From positions 992,001 to 1,056,000 of the forward strand of contig WIUZ02000012.1 in assembly GCA_015956445.1 (NCBI GenBank): 64,000 nt of DNA, in the 5' to 3' direction. Positions within the stretch are counted from its first letter, which is position 1, and each line of letters begins with the position of its first letter. This DNA comes from Thelephora terrestris. Taxonomy: Eukaryota; Basidiomycota; Agaricomycetes; Thelephorales; Thelephoraceae. The notes under the pieces were generated by a model. The model was not told the DNA's origin. It saw only the letters and a program-made list of their open reading frames with translations, and made no database searches. The position numbers were made by a program, and so were the translations under genes. This document shows positions 32,713 through 43,361 of the stretch, in pieces.

Positions 32713-34777
32713 CTACCCTCCTGTCAGAAACTGTTGAAAGCGGTACAAAAGAAAAGGCACACGAGATGCTCCGAGGTTACCCCCTTGCAATCCAGATTGC
32801 TGTGTCATCGCCACGTTGCCCGCAGAGTCATGGTGAGGGCTGCTTCCTGTATAGACTTGAACACCCTCCGAAATGGCTGACGAGGTAATTGACTTACGAG
32901 AATCATTGCCGACATGGAGACCGTCAGTTCCTCCTTCTGGGGTATCGCTAATTCCTCGGCCGGCGGGGAGGGTCGCATGATATTCGTCAGCCCGAAGGAA
33001 TCCATCGACTGGGTCATCAAAGGTAAACTGAGGAGGATCTATGGGCAACGGCGTTTGCACAGACTGATCTGTCCCTCGACGCAGAGGCCTTAGACCAATG
33101 AGGGTGCTCGGCTTCTCCACCTCTCCTTCGCTGTGGTCAGGATCGATCTCACCTGAGGTCACATCTCCTGTTGGCGAAGCTTGAGGGTCATCGAGTCCCT
33201 GCATGCTGCCACCTTCACCTGGCTCCGTGGTCCCACCTCGGTCTTGGTTGTCTGGATAGAACTTGTCGGTGCCCAAGCTCTTCTCGCTCGAGCGAGGGAA
33301 CGTGGCGGACTCGGGGAATTCGACTGTTTCCGACTCCGTGGATTCTGATAGCGTGTATGAAGTAGAAACATCGGAGGACCAATCGTTTGGAAAGGAGGGG
33401 TTACTTTACAGAACCGAGTAAGATAATACCCAATTATTAGGATAGGAGGGAGACTTACGAATCACCCAAGGTTTTCAATACCGTCGATATTTCAGGCCGA
33501 TGATGGGGATCGTGGTCCCAACAGCTTTCCATCAGCGTCCACAACTCGACAGTGATTTGAGGGTGGTTCGGTCGTTGCGGTCGCTTCTTGTTCAATATAG
33601 CTAACATTGCCGCGTGAGGGGAATTGGGATGGAATGGGACTTGTCCGGTGAACACCTGTGCCAGGGCGAAAAGGGAATGAATAAAGGAACCAAGGCGGTT
33701 GTCCTCAGCTCACCTCAACCATGGTCATAGCAAAAGAGAAGACATCAGCTTCCTTGCTATGTCTCCCGTTCCCGCCTAAGATCTCTGGTGCAGTCCATCG
33801 TGCAGTGTGACCACTGTCGCCTTGGAAGCTACGTATCGAATCTTGGATTTGCGCGACGATGGCTAGGCCAAAGTCCGTGATACGCGGTGAGCCAGTATCA
33901 TCCACCAGGACATTCGGCTGCCCATATGTCAACGCAATCGTGGGGTGGTTGATTGAGACTGTTACTCACGCCCTTGAGGTCCCCGTGGATTATATTGCGA
34001 AAGTGGAGGTAAGTGAGGCCACTAGCAACGCCAAATACCTTGGAAGGGGGTGAGCAAGACCTGGTACGAAAAAAGGGGAATACCCACAAGCCTGAGCCGA
34101 TCCGTGCCTGGGTGATGAGTAATGTACTCCCTTAGTTCCCCACCAGACATCCAAACGGAGATGAGCTGGAGGGGCTCAAGAGTAACACCGAGGAGGGGAA
34201 CGATGTTTGGGTGGGTTAAGCGTTTCCACATTACAGCCTCACGGTGGAGTGTCTGTTGGTCGGGTTATGGGGTGAGAATGACGAGGCGACTGCATTGATG
34301 ATGTACCTCCTTAGCCACGGGGATTCTCTCTCCGGCATAAATACGTAGTCGCTTGACGCAAACCTTTGAGCCATTCAAGGAGCCTTCGTAGACATCACCA
34401 GAACCCCCAGAGGCGACTGGGCGTTCGCCGGAGATCAAGAGGGAACTTTCAAGCATGTACGACTTGGGTAATTGTTCCCGGGCGCCGCAGATCCTTCTGA
34501 GTTCACGTAGGCACCTACGGAAGGCAGGAATGGAAGGATCAGCTTGAAGTGTATCCAGTATCTGTGTACGGTGAGGAAAGCACGAAAGAAAGACAAGCAG
34601 GACAGAGAGACATACATCGTCTAGATACTCGATGAGCCAAACGACCTCTTCGTCCTTGAGATTTGGAATGCATTCTCTGTACTCTTTCTTGTAGAGGAGG
34701 CTGGTGAGTTGATCGGGAAACTGGGGTGAAGACCGGTTGAGTTGTTTGAATTGTTGGACGATTTCTGTTGAGCTCAT
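32713..34777 (-). CDS. protein kinase of the Agaricomycete TKL-like family
   Basis: A Ser/Thr (TKL-like) kinase. Residues 1-105 are helical and common to the family (SLLYKKEYRECIPNLKDEE, FRRCLRELRRICGAREQLP). The kinase domain follows: Gly loop RPVASGGSGDVYEGSLNG, ATP lysine in KVCVKRLRIY, RLTHPNIVPLLGVTLEP, hinge ISVWMSGGELREYI, catalytic loop IIHGDLKGPNVLVDD (His-Gly-Asp instead of HRD), DFG in PRITDFGLA, TARWTAPEI, DVFSFAMTMVEV, and HRPEISTVLKTLGDS. All catalytic residues are present, so it should be active. The C-terminal 220 residues are Ser/Asp/Gly-rich and disordered. About seven introns; one at about 32853-32903 is optional because it is 51 nt and in frame. Kinases of this type form large expanded families in mushrooms, and their targets are unknown. 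It is divergent from TRK1, 221 bp away. Confidence 0.87.
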
Positions 34778-34998
34778 GGGGTGCAGACGTTGTGAAGGCA
34801 GAAACAGGCGAGTCGCTCATGTTTTGTAGCAGCTGGAGGCGGTGGTCGAGCAACATGGTGAACATGCAGCCACCGCATGTGCAGTGCATTTAGGATTTGA
34901 AATATACTCAAGGAACCGAGATTGGCTAAACCGGTACGTCATCACCAACGGATTCTCCCCCGTTCCCAATTCTACCAACGGTCAGAATACGCCCGTAT
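34778..34998. promoter_or_regulatory. shared divergent promoter, kinase / TRK1
   Basis: The 221-bp gap between two divergent ATGs must hold both promoters and leaders. No clear TATA box or known operator is seen. If TRK1 starts further upstream in its open frame, the gap is smaller still. Confidence 0.5.
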
Positions 34999-37900
34999 GC
35001 CTTCGCTGGACGACTCGACGACGACCGAGAAAAAAGGGCGAATTGGATCCTCTGGGAGTATCTACAGTCATCTCAACTTTTTCCGGGTACATCTTCTCGC
35101 CTTGTGAGTGCACCGCGTTCTATTTTTGTTGACTCTGCAGGCGCGCTGATTGGTTTCCCCTAAGCACATTCGTCCCTCTCATTTTCTCCGCAATCTTCTA
35201 CGCCTCTAATGGCACAAACTACGTATCATACACGGATGCCCTTTTCATCTGCGTCAGTTCCGCAACTGTGACCGGTCTCGCTACAATCGACTTGAGTATG
35301 CTGACGACCTGGCAACAATGCATCGCCTTCATCCTTATGTTCTTGGGAAGTCCTGTGAGTTGAGCCTCCCATTCCAATTTGTTCTATTTCTCTTGATTGC
35401 GTTGTACCTGTCATCGACAACGCTGATGACGGGCGCGACCTCCGATCGCTCTCTATAACTAAAGTCTAAATCTTAATCCTATCACATCATATGAGGGAAA
35501 TACGCTATTTACCAGCCTATCTCCCTAGATCGTTGTATCCTGGGTTATGGTGCTGATCCGCAGGTTTGATAACATCCCATCCTATTTTTAGCCCTTGTCC
35601 TGACCAATCGTTCTCAAGACGATTCCTTGCCAAAGAATTGCGCGCCCGGTTGGCTGCAAGGGATAAATCCACCCAGCGAAAGGCTAACCCAGAGCTGAAC
35701 CCCCACACACATAGGAGGTGGTGGTCCTCTATTCCTTCCCTTCTACATAGAAGCAACACTTTGCATGATCAAACCGATGGATCTGATTCCTCCCGTTCCT
35801 CTAAGAACCGACCCATTCAGCCAGACATGATTCGCAGGGTAGACGAAAAGCCCAAGCCGATCAATCCTAGTGGTTGGATAAGTCAAGGTCGCTTGCCAAT
35901 TGCTACGGCCGGCCTGGTGGAATCGGAGTCAATCAGATCCAGGTCATCGACCAGGGAGCAGCAACTCACACAATCTCCAGAACCTATACCGGATCCTCAC
36001 TCATCCGGCCGGCGATCGAATGATATTGACGAGTTGGAATCAGGTCCCGAGGTTCTCAACGGAATTCCTCGTCGCGAGAGGTCTCTTCGATGCGTTTCTG
36101 ACTTGGGAGAATTCCCACACCGTAAGCCCGTGCTCGATTGGGCTTAACTTCTCCCTGTTGACGTCCACAGCCACACCCCCACTTCCCCGCCCTCGTAACC
36201 CTTCCGTCGCTCGGACCCTAACAGTGGAATTTGCCCCTTCCCCACAGCTAAGAGGCCGGCACCAAGCGAAACCGTCCGTGGGTGAAGGCCGCGTGCCGCC
36301 CAGCGTCAGTCATAGGGGGGGCCACGTGGAAGTGTCGAGTAAGTCGTCGCATATAAATGCACATAGAGTATACCTGATCTTTCCAACAGGATCGGCGACA
36401 TTCACTCAACCTGGTTCAGCCCATCCGCACCGCTCGTCCGTACCTGCCATTCGTCGTGGATATGGCGGGTTTCCTATGCCATATGAGATGATTTCTTCGG
36501 CCGTTCACAAACTCTTCCCAAATATGGAACGGAGGATTAAACGAACCGTAACTGTTCCCGCCTCCCACACACTCACTTCACTGCATCTAGAAGGCGGGCA
36601 ACAAGCTGCAGGGTCCCGACCGGTGAACTACATCACATTCAACGCACTGGTAGGACGGAATTCCACGTTCCCTGATTTGACCCATGAACAAATCGAGGAA
36701 CTCTGTGGCATCGAGTTCAAGGCTCTCAACTGTCTCGTCTGGATTGTTCCATGTGTGCGTTTCCATCTATCGGTCACTCCCCACCGACTCTGACCATCTT
36801 CCGCTCCCCAGTACTATCTGATCAACCAGCTCGTGTGGTTTATAGTCATTGCACCGTACATGTCCCTTCCGCGGTGGAAACCATCCTTCGCTCCTCCCAA
36901 TCTATATTCCAATCTTTCACCAGTGTGGTTCGTACCTTATAACAATTTGAGAAACCACGGTTGATCCTTCCTCCCAGGTTTTCCTTGTTTCAGGTTGTTT
37001 CCGCCTTCACGAATACGGGGTTTTCACTGGTAGACCAGTCTATGGTCCCCTTCCAACAAGCTTATCCTATGATCGTCGGCCTGATCATTCTGATCATTGC
37101 TGGAAACACCGGATACGTGAGTTCTTCTATTGGGATCTACAACACGTTGTGCTAACCTCTTTATAGCCCGTACTGTAAGTCCCTGAATTGCTCATATCTT
37201 GTTTAGTGTTCTAAGTCACGATCACTGGATCAGTCTGCGCTTCACGATGTGAGATTTTTCCCGGACGGCATCCGCAAGGTCGATGCTTATCTTGCTTCAA
37301 GATGGTCACTTTTGAAGCTCACACCAGCCCGATTCGGGTTGAAGGAACCCCTGACATTCCTGCTTGACCATCCCCGCCGGTGCTTCGTGTACCTTTTTCC
37401 ATCGCATCAAACGTGGTTTCTCTTCACTGTGGTCCTTGGTCTTATGTAAGGATCTGCTCCCAGCTTGCACTCCGTCACCCCAAATGACATATCACATACA
37501 GTTTCACGGATTGGTTCTTCTTTTTGGTTTTGGATATCGGTAACAGTGCGATCGAGCAGATTCCTCTCAGTCAAAGGGTCTTGCTCGGGCTTCTGCAAGC
37601 ATCCGCCGTGAGAGCATCCGGGTTTGCCTCCGTCCCGCTGGCCGCCCTGGCGCCAGGAGTCAAGTGAGCAGAGCGTCAAATAGAGTATCCCCATTTCTCA
37701 CATCAGCCCTAAAGGGTACTTTATGTCGTGACGATGTATGTCAGCATCTGTAAGATATTTCTCTATCGGCTGAGGCTCTCCGGCTCATACTCTTCCAGAT
37801 CCGATTGCTATGAGTGTCCGCTCGACGAACGTATACGAGGAGAACTCGTTGGGTGTATACGAGGAAGACATGGAATCTGTGGATGAAAATTTTACACCAG

Positions 37901-38605
37901 CTGGGTCGACTGCTACAGTGTGGAGTCGATACCTGGCTCTGCACATGAGAAAGCAGTTGTCTTTCGGTACGATTTCCCCAGTTTGGCCACGCCTGGTTCT
38001 AACCGTGTTTTAGACATGTGGTGGCTAGCGTTGGCTTTGTTTCTCGTGTGTATCATAGAAGTAAGCGCCTGGGTCATGGATTCCCCCAACCCCGCAATGC
38101 TAAAGGTGTCAACAGCGCCCCGGTCTGACCAACCCTGCAAATATTGCTTGGTTCAATATCTTCGCCATCCGTGAGAGTTCCATGTTCGGGCATCACAACA
38201 ACAATCATTAACAAGCCTGTCGCAGTCTTTGAGGTTGTCTCAGCGTATGGGACGGTAGGACTGAGCCTCGGTATACCAACGGTTGGCTTTTCTTATACTG
38301 CGCGTTTTCGGGTGTACCTGACTCGCCGTTGGTAGGAAAACTATTCGTTATCCGGGGCTTTCCATCCACTGTCCAAACTCATCATCTGCCTGGTGATGCT
38401 CAGAGGGCGCCACCGTGGCCTCCCTGTCGCCATCGATCGCGCAGTCATGCTTCCAGAGCTCAAGCTTGATGACGAAATGACCCTACAGAGGAGAGGGAGC
38501 CTTATCATGAATCCTGCCTTCGCAGACTGGAACCCCCATGGCGATAGCGCATCTCTAAGGCCGGCCCCGACAATCCATGACTCGAGCGTCCGAGAGGACT
38601 CCTAA
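34999..38605 (+). CDS. TRK1: TRK-type high-affinity potassium transporter
   Basis: Plasma-membrane K+ uptake protein built of four M1-P-M2 repeats. All four selectivity loops are visible: SATVTGLATIDLSMLTTWQQ, SAFTNTGFSLVDQSMVPF, ASAVRASGFASVPLAAL and VSAYGTVGLSLGIPT, each with the conserved filter glycine. N-terminal exon: SHLNFFRVHLLAF, continued by FVPLIFSAIFYASNG. A long hydrophilic loop between the first and second repeats carries Ser/Arg-rich sequence, as in yeast Trk1. The conserved LRGRHRGLPVAIDRAVMLP stretch lies near the end. About 800 residues in some seventeen exons. Two of these are microexons: 37167-37174 (8 nt) and 37234-37248 (15 nt), which join as GNTGYPVLLRFTIW, the sequence expected of the family. 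All joins keep frame. The start is the first in-frame ATG; the frame is open further upstream. Confidence 0.92.
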
Positions 38606-38977
38606 ACTTGGGACTGACACGGGCACCCCCAGCAGTGTCCATACCCGGCCCGTGTCGTGTGATACCGCTAGCCAAGCAATCTGTTTCCGTTGTCTGTTTT
38701 CTTGTTGTGCATCGTTTATGTTATGTACGCGCGCGATTATTAGGAAGGGGCACTATAATAGATATCTAAGCCAACAAGAACAGTTCCTAGCTATTTTGTC
38801 ACTGCATTCCTATCGCATCTTCAATGAACCTGTTTCAAACTTTACAACAAAATTACCGAACTCTCAACGAAGGAGTCAATAATCGCCGCTGTGTCACAAC
38901 GCAAGACTAGCGGAGGGCACCTGAACTCGCAAGTAGGTAGACAGGATCAAACTGACAGCAAGAGAAAGGGGTATGTA

Positions 38978-39072
38978 GGGCGTTTAGCTCAGTTGGTAGA
39001 GCGCACGCTTTGCACTTGATGACGAATCGAGAAGCATGCGTGAGGTCAGGATTTCGAGCATCCTATCGTCCA
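38978..39072 (+). tRNA. tRNA-Ala, anticodon UGC, with 22-nt intron
   Basis: Cloverleaf read by eye. Acceptor stem GGGCGTT pairs with ATCGTCC, including the G3:U70 wobble that identifies tRNA-Ala, with one T:T mismatch at the sixth pair. D arm GCTC AGTTGGTA GAGC. Anticodon stem CACGC/GCGTG. Anticodon TGC at 39011-39013. T arm AGGAT TTCGAGC ATCCT, perfectly paired. The intron is 39015-39036, between positions 37 and 38, as in other fungal nuclear tRNAs. Without it the tRNA is 73 nt with discriminator A. The internal A and B boxes (TAGCTCAGTTGG, GATTTCGAGC) serve RNA polymerase III. Confidence 0.93.
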
Positions 39073-39077
39073 AAGTG

Positions 39078-39082
39078 TTTTT
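39078..39082 (+). terminator. RNA polymerase III T5 terminator of the tRNA gene
   Basis: Five T on the coding strand, starting six bases after the tRNA end, the usual Pol III stop signal. Confidence 0.85.
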
Positions 39083-39181
39083 GTTTCCTTGTGTCCCAAG
39101 AGGGCACATTTTTACGCAATCAACGTATAAACGGGCGTCAGTAAGCTCCTTGAGCGCCGTCCTCTCTTTTCTCGGGCCACT

Positions 39182-41108
39182 ATGACCAACTTATTGGACT
39201 GTCCGCCAGAACTTCTTGTCCACATATTCGCGTACCTACCCTTCACTTCGTTGCGCGTCCTGCTTGTCACGTCCAGAACATTGAACGATCTCATCTCTTC
39301 ATCGGTCCTTCTCCAATATTTACTCCACCTACAGTCTTCTGCCCACTCCCTCTATCCCTCTACATCCACTTGTTCCCTCGCGGAACAGCTGAAGGTCTTG
39401 ACGGATTGCGAGAAACGGTGGCAAGACTGGGAGTATACCACTTACAATCGTCTGGAGGTCCAACACCGACCAAGCGGCATATATGATCTCACCTCTGGGA
39501 TTTTTATCCTCGGCGAGGGTTCAACTCTTGGAAGGCTCACTATAGGACTTCGTTGGGTGGATTTGAGGCTCGGAAAAGATCTTGTCTGGAATGCGATTGA
39601 CCTGCAGACACCGATCGTCGATCTCGGGGTGAATGTGCTGGAATGGGACCTTATTGCCGTTGTTTCTATGTACGCCAGCCCTTTGTTCTAAATCGCCGCC
39701 GTATTCCATGAATCTGTACTGACAGAAATTCGCAGGCGGTTAGGAAACCCTGGGTTTTGCCAACTCGACCTTAACCTCCTGCAACTTTCCACCTCCAAGG
39801 ATTCCGTGCCTACCCACCATCCAAAGGCGAAGAAACCATTGATACCCATCATCCAATATCCATTCGAAGACGGCCATTGCAGCATCGCGGCCGAGATCGT
39901 AGGGCCTTACCTCGCCCTTCTGATTGTTTTCCCAGGGAACCGTGATTCCCCAGACCGGTTGTGGGTGTTTGAATGGCAGAGTGGGAACGTAAAATTCGTG
40001 AGTCTACGTGCGGTGTGTGTCGTGTTTTGGCTCATTCACTCGGCCCCACAGGAGCGCTCGTCGCGATGGATGACGTACAATTCGCTTGCATTCTTGGACG
40101 AGGAAACTCTCATATTGCCCAATCTCCGAGATCACGCAATCGAGCTGTGTTCTTTCACGACAAACACCGCCTGGGCTCCAGCTGCAGTCTCACCCTCTGG
40201 GGACAACGGTGTTGTGATGCTGGAGATAACTCCTTATTGTGTACCTCTTTCCACGACCAGGAGTTTGAAGCTACCCCCCACCCGTGAAGGAATGTCTATA
40301 CTACGGATGGCATGCAGAGGGGAACCAAATCCGTTTGCTGCCAATTCTATCCCCCGGCCGGTGGAAGTCGGGCCATTATTTCGTCCCGACCCCGAATCAT
40401 CCATCGTCATTTTCAATCTCCTCGTCGGCAGCGTGCAACACAGGTCCATCTCGTTCGTCGTGAACAGAGAATCCCTACTCCATCTTCTCAAAAGCGACGA
40501 CGTCGAAGGGAATAACTCCGAACTCGAGGAGGATGAACCAACTGCGGCCGAGCTGGAAAGAAACCCGTTCTTGACAAGTCCTGATTACACCGTTGCGGAT
40601 AACCGGGGCCCTCCGAGTTATGTTCCTTGGAGCAAGTGGGGCACACGCACCGTACGGTGGTTCATGACAGATGATATCCCGACGAGGTGGATTACGACGA
40701 GCTGCGGATACCGTTGGGCAACTATTGCAGAGGACCTCCCGAGTCCAATATACATCCGAGACTTCAATCCGTGGCGCATCAAGCAAGTTAAGGCGAAACT
40801 TGGGGGCACGGAATCCTACGAGACAGAACGGACAGTCGTGACGATCGCCCGTCCCGGATCCCCTACGTTGGAGGAAGAGTCTATTTTTGTGGACCCTGTG
40901 TCTTCTGACCTCGAGTATCTCGAAGTCAAGACGAAGAAAGCTTATCGTTACTCGAGTGTTTTCATGGACGAGAACTGGATTCTGGGGATTGTCGTGAGTA
41001 TCATGATTCCCCAAAGCTGACTATGGCTGAGAAAATGTCGTGCAGCTTGATAGCCAAGGGCAAAACATGAAGGCGGTCGATATATATTCCTTATCTACCG
41101 TCTCATAA
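39182..41108 (+). CDS. F-box domain protein
   Basis: Starts MTNLLDCPPELLVHIFAYLP, a clear F-box that continues FTSLRVLLVTSRTLNDLIS, so it is a candidate SCF ligase receptor. The rest (about 580 residues) looks like a beta-rich, propeller-like repeat region: GIYDLTSGIFILGEGS, SPDRLWVFEWQSGNVKF, SLAFLDEETLILPNLRD, ISFVVNRESLLHLLKS, YVPWSKWGTRTVRWFMTDDI, SSVFMDENWILGIV. Four exons. The last gives LDSQGQNMKAVDIYSLSTVS and a TAA at 41106-41108. It belongs to the large set of F-box proteins in Agaricomycetes. Partner and target are unknown. The ATG at 39182 is only 110 bp after the tRNA-Ala end, so its promoter overlaps or abuts a Pol III gene. Confidence 0.83.
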
Positions 41109-41517
41109 GGAAGTCGAGATCGCGCCGTTTGCTCGACGTGATGGAAAGCGTGGAGGGAGCTTGCCATTGATGTACGTCGTTCCCTACATCATGCTGGAAA
41201 GTAGGTGTCGCCTTATCCGTATCTCAGCCGAACTGTAACGAATGTAGGAATGTGAAACGCGGCTGTGATAGATCTTCTTGGACTTGTGATTGCGCTGTCT
41301 AGTGAATTGCGCTCCTCGCGCATTTGTTCCGAATTGAAAGTGGCTTTACCCGTGCAGAGGCTCCCCCAGGATGGGTCGAAATTTGCGGCGAATGTGTCCA
41401 ATCTGGGTTGGCAAAATCGCTCGCTCTCTGTTCTCCGGGCAAACCTTTCTTGCTTGCAGACCCAAACGCCGCGTATTCGTTCACCAAAAGCACAATGCAA
41501 ATTTACCATAGATGCAC
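41109..41517. other. convergent intergenic stretch, no gene seen
   Basis: About 410 bp between the stops of the F-box gene and SLD5. No supported frame. Confidence 0.5.
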
Positions 41518-42549
41518 CTACACCAGTTCTACAAGGTCCTGAAAGAGCAGGGACTCGATTACCCGATACTGTGTTAGCGATATTTGGCCCTTTCGCATCT
41601 CCATCTTCGTGCCACTACAGAGGGCGCGAAAGAAGCTGCGTGAAACCACTAGGTGGAGATGAAAGGATAAAACTTACTCTGGGAGATATACCGACGGACA
41701 ATCTCTCCGAGCTAGCACGAAGACGGGTCTCATTTTATCCGGCGCGGTGACTGAAAATGGGTCAATGACGGGTTCCTTGAATGCGTAGGGGGAACGGACT
41801 CATTGGTGGCATGAACGGGACTGGATCATCTAATGACTGTTGTGCCCCTGGTAGTGCTTTTAGGACCGATTCTTCGAAGTGGGTGGCTAACAGGTTGGCG
41901 TAACTGTGGGATCGTCAGGGTACGAGGAATAAAGTTGTGCACACTCTACGGACCTCTTCGCGTGCTTTAGTTCTGTCTCGGATAGTCTTCCCTGTAGCAA
42001 AGGGTCTGCCAAAATCCATCGAGCATAGTCTTCTATCTGCCCCACAGGGTATTCGTTAGCGCCTTATACAGAAGCAGCGGGTGTGAGATACCTTTGAGAG
42101 TCGCGTTCGGACGTAAGACCTCACCACAAATTTTACTCGCTCGATCTCCGTTTGAGCGAGCATGATACGAAAGTGCTCATCCTCTGAAGCATCTGGATCT
42201 GTCCGTAAAAGGCTGACGGTGGATGACTGTCCGCTTGTGCGACGAAGAGGTCAGCCTGATGGATGTTCAACGGTGGGGGTGCATGACAGCGCACCTGTTT
42301 GTGAATGTGATCCAAGATGCCGGCGAGAAGTTCTGCCTGGATGGGTAGTATGTCTGGAGCGTGTCGCTCGTTCATCCAATGTCGGATGAGTTTCTGAAGA
42401 GGCAATTCTTGGGCATCGTCGAGGTCTGTAAATAAGAAACCATCGCGAGGAGGGGGGGACGGCGAAGCGTTCCTTGCTTTGGCTATGAAGTCTATCTGAT
42501 TCAAGGACGAGGTGTCCATGTCCCAGTCGGTGTCGAGAGCGGAAGTCAT
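41518..42549 (-). CDS. SLD5: GINS complex subunit Sld5
   Basis: Part of the GINS tetramer (Sld5, Psf1-3) that joins Cdc45 and MCM2-7 in the replicative helicase. Exons read: MTSALDTDWDMDTSSLNQID with LPLQKLIRHWMNERHAPDIL and PIQAELLAGILDHIHKQ, then SSTVSLLRTDPDASEDEHF and RIMLAQTEIERVKFVVRSYV, then IEDYARWILADPLLQGRL, then YANLLATHFEESVLKALPGA and SLDDPVPFMPPMI, then APDKMRPVFVLARRDCPSVY, and finally GTKMEMRKGQISLTQYRVIE through DLVELV. The order (A-domain helices, then the small C-terminal B-domain ending in VELV) and the length of about 255 residues are those of Sld5. Five short introns, all frame-keeping. Without splicing only the first exon looks like a gene. It is divergent from NC2-alpha, with 120 bp between ATGs. 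Confidence 0.93.
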
Positions 42550-42669
42550 GATGAGGTAGTAGGCGGACAGTTGCCACTCCAGAGAAGGCCAATCACAAAA
42601 ACGATCGCGGTACAAGAGCCGCCGCCTTTGGGCTCACTCGCGGTAATTCTTGTTCATTGACTATCAACT
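42550..42669. promoter_or_regulatory. 120-bp bidirectional promoter, SLD5 / NC2-alpha
   Basis: Only 120 bp separate the divergent start codons of SLD5 and the NC2-alpha gene. Both leaders and core promoters must fit here. No TATA box is evident. Confidence 0.55.
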
Positions 42670-43326
42670 ATGAAGAACAGGAACAAGCAAACAAAGTTTC
42701 CAGTGGTACGTCCACCTCGACCCCACCTTGAAGCACACGACCGATGATCCATACACCCAGGCCCGCATCAAGCGGATTATGCAGAAGGATGAGGAAGTAG
42801 GCAAGGTGGCTCAAGCAACCCCGGTCGTTATCTGTTGCGTCGTCCCTGCTATAATCATACAACTCACTCCGTCTTACTGGAAGTTCAATAGCCAAGGCAT
42901 TGGAGATGTTCCTTGCGATGTTGGTAGAGGAATCCAACAAGGTCACGGCCGCGAGGGGGTCTAAGAAGGTGGAAGCGTATCATCTGTGAGTTCATTGATT
43001 TGTACCGCGAGCTTGGGCACGTTTTGACCGATTGAGGAAGGAAACATGCGGTCGAGACGGTGGATATGCTTGATTTCTTGAAGGAGATCGTCGAGCCTGT
43101 ACCTGACCCATCTGCTGGTGGCACGATCAACCTCGAAGTAGAGGATAAAAGCGGGGGCGGCGAACCGAAGAAGAGACGGGCGCCAAGAGGAAAGAAGCCC
43201 GCCGTGGGTGACGACGAAGAAGGAGGAGGCCCTGCTCCTAAACGAAGGAGGAGGAAAAAGAAAGAAGAGGAGACGGAGGATGCGGCGATGGGAGGAACTA
43301 GCGGTGCAGATGAAGATGAAGAGTGA
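42670..43326 (+). CDS. BUR6: NC2-alpha / DRAP1 histone-fold transcription regulator
   Basis: Partner of NC2-beta (Dr1). The pair clamps TBP on DNA and represses or rebalances Pol II initiation. The N-terminus MKNRNKQTKFPV joins to ARIKRIMQKDEEVGKVAQ over a 55-nt intron. The next joins give ATPVVISKALEMFLAMLVEE, SNKVTAARGSKKVEAYHL and KHAVETVDMLDFLKEIVEP, the full histone fold of DRAP1. The second intron uses a weak gttgcg donor and the TAG acceptor just before CCAAGG. The C-terminal tail is strongly Lys/Arg- then Asp/Glu-rich (KKRRAPRGKKP, APKRRRRKKKEEETED) and probably disordered and nuclear. About 160 residues. Its stop is 35 bp before the ATG of the AlkB-like gene on the same strand. Confidence 0.92.
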
Positions 43327-43361
43327 ATTTATCGCACAAATAATCGTACAATCAAAGGTTA

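Noticed and set aside
37234-37301. Apparent stop codon inside the TRK gene suggesting a pseudogene
   Set aside because: The TGA lies in a GT-AG intron at 37249-37301; removing it restores the family sequence LRFTIWSLLKL.
42835-42915. Apparent frame break in the NC2-alpha histone fold
   Set aside because: Using the later acceptor at the TAG before CCAAGG gives VVISKALEMF in frame, so the gene is intact.
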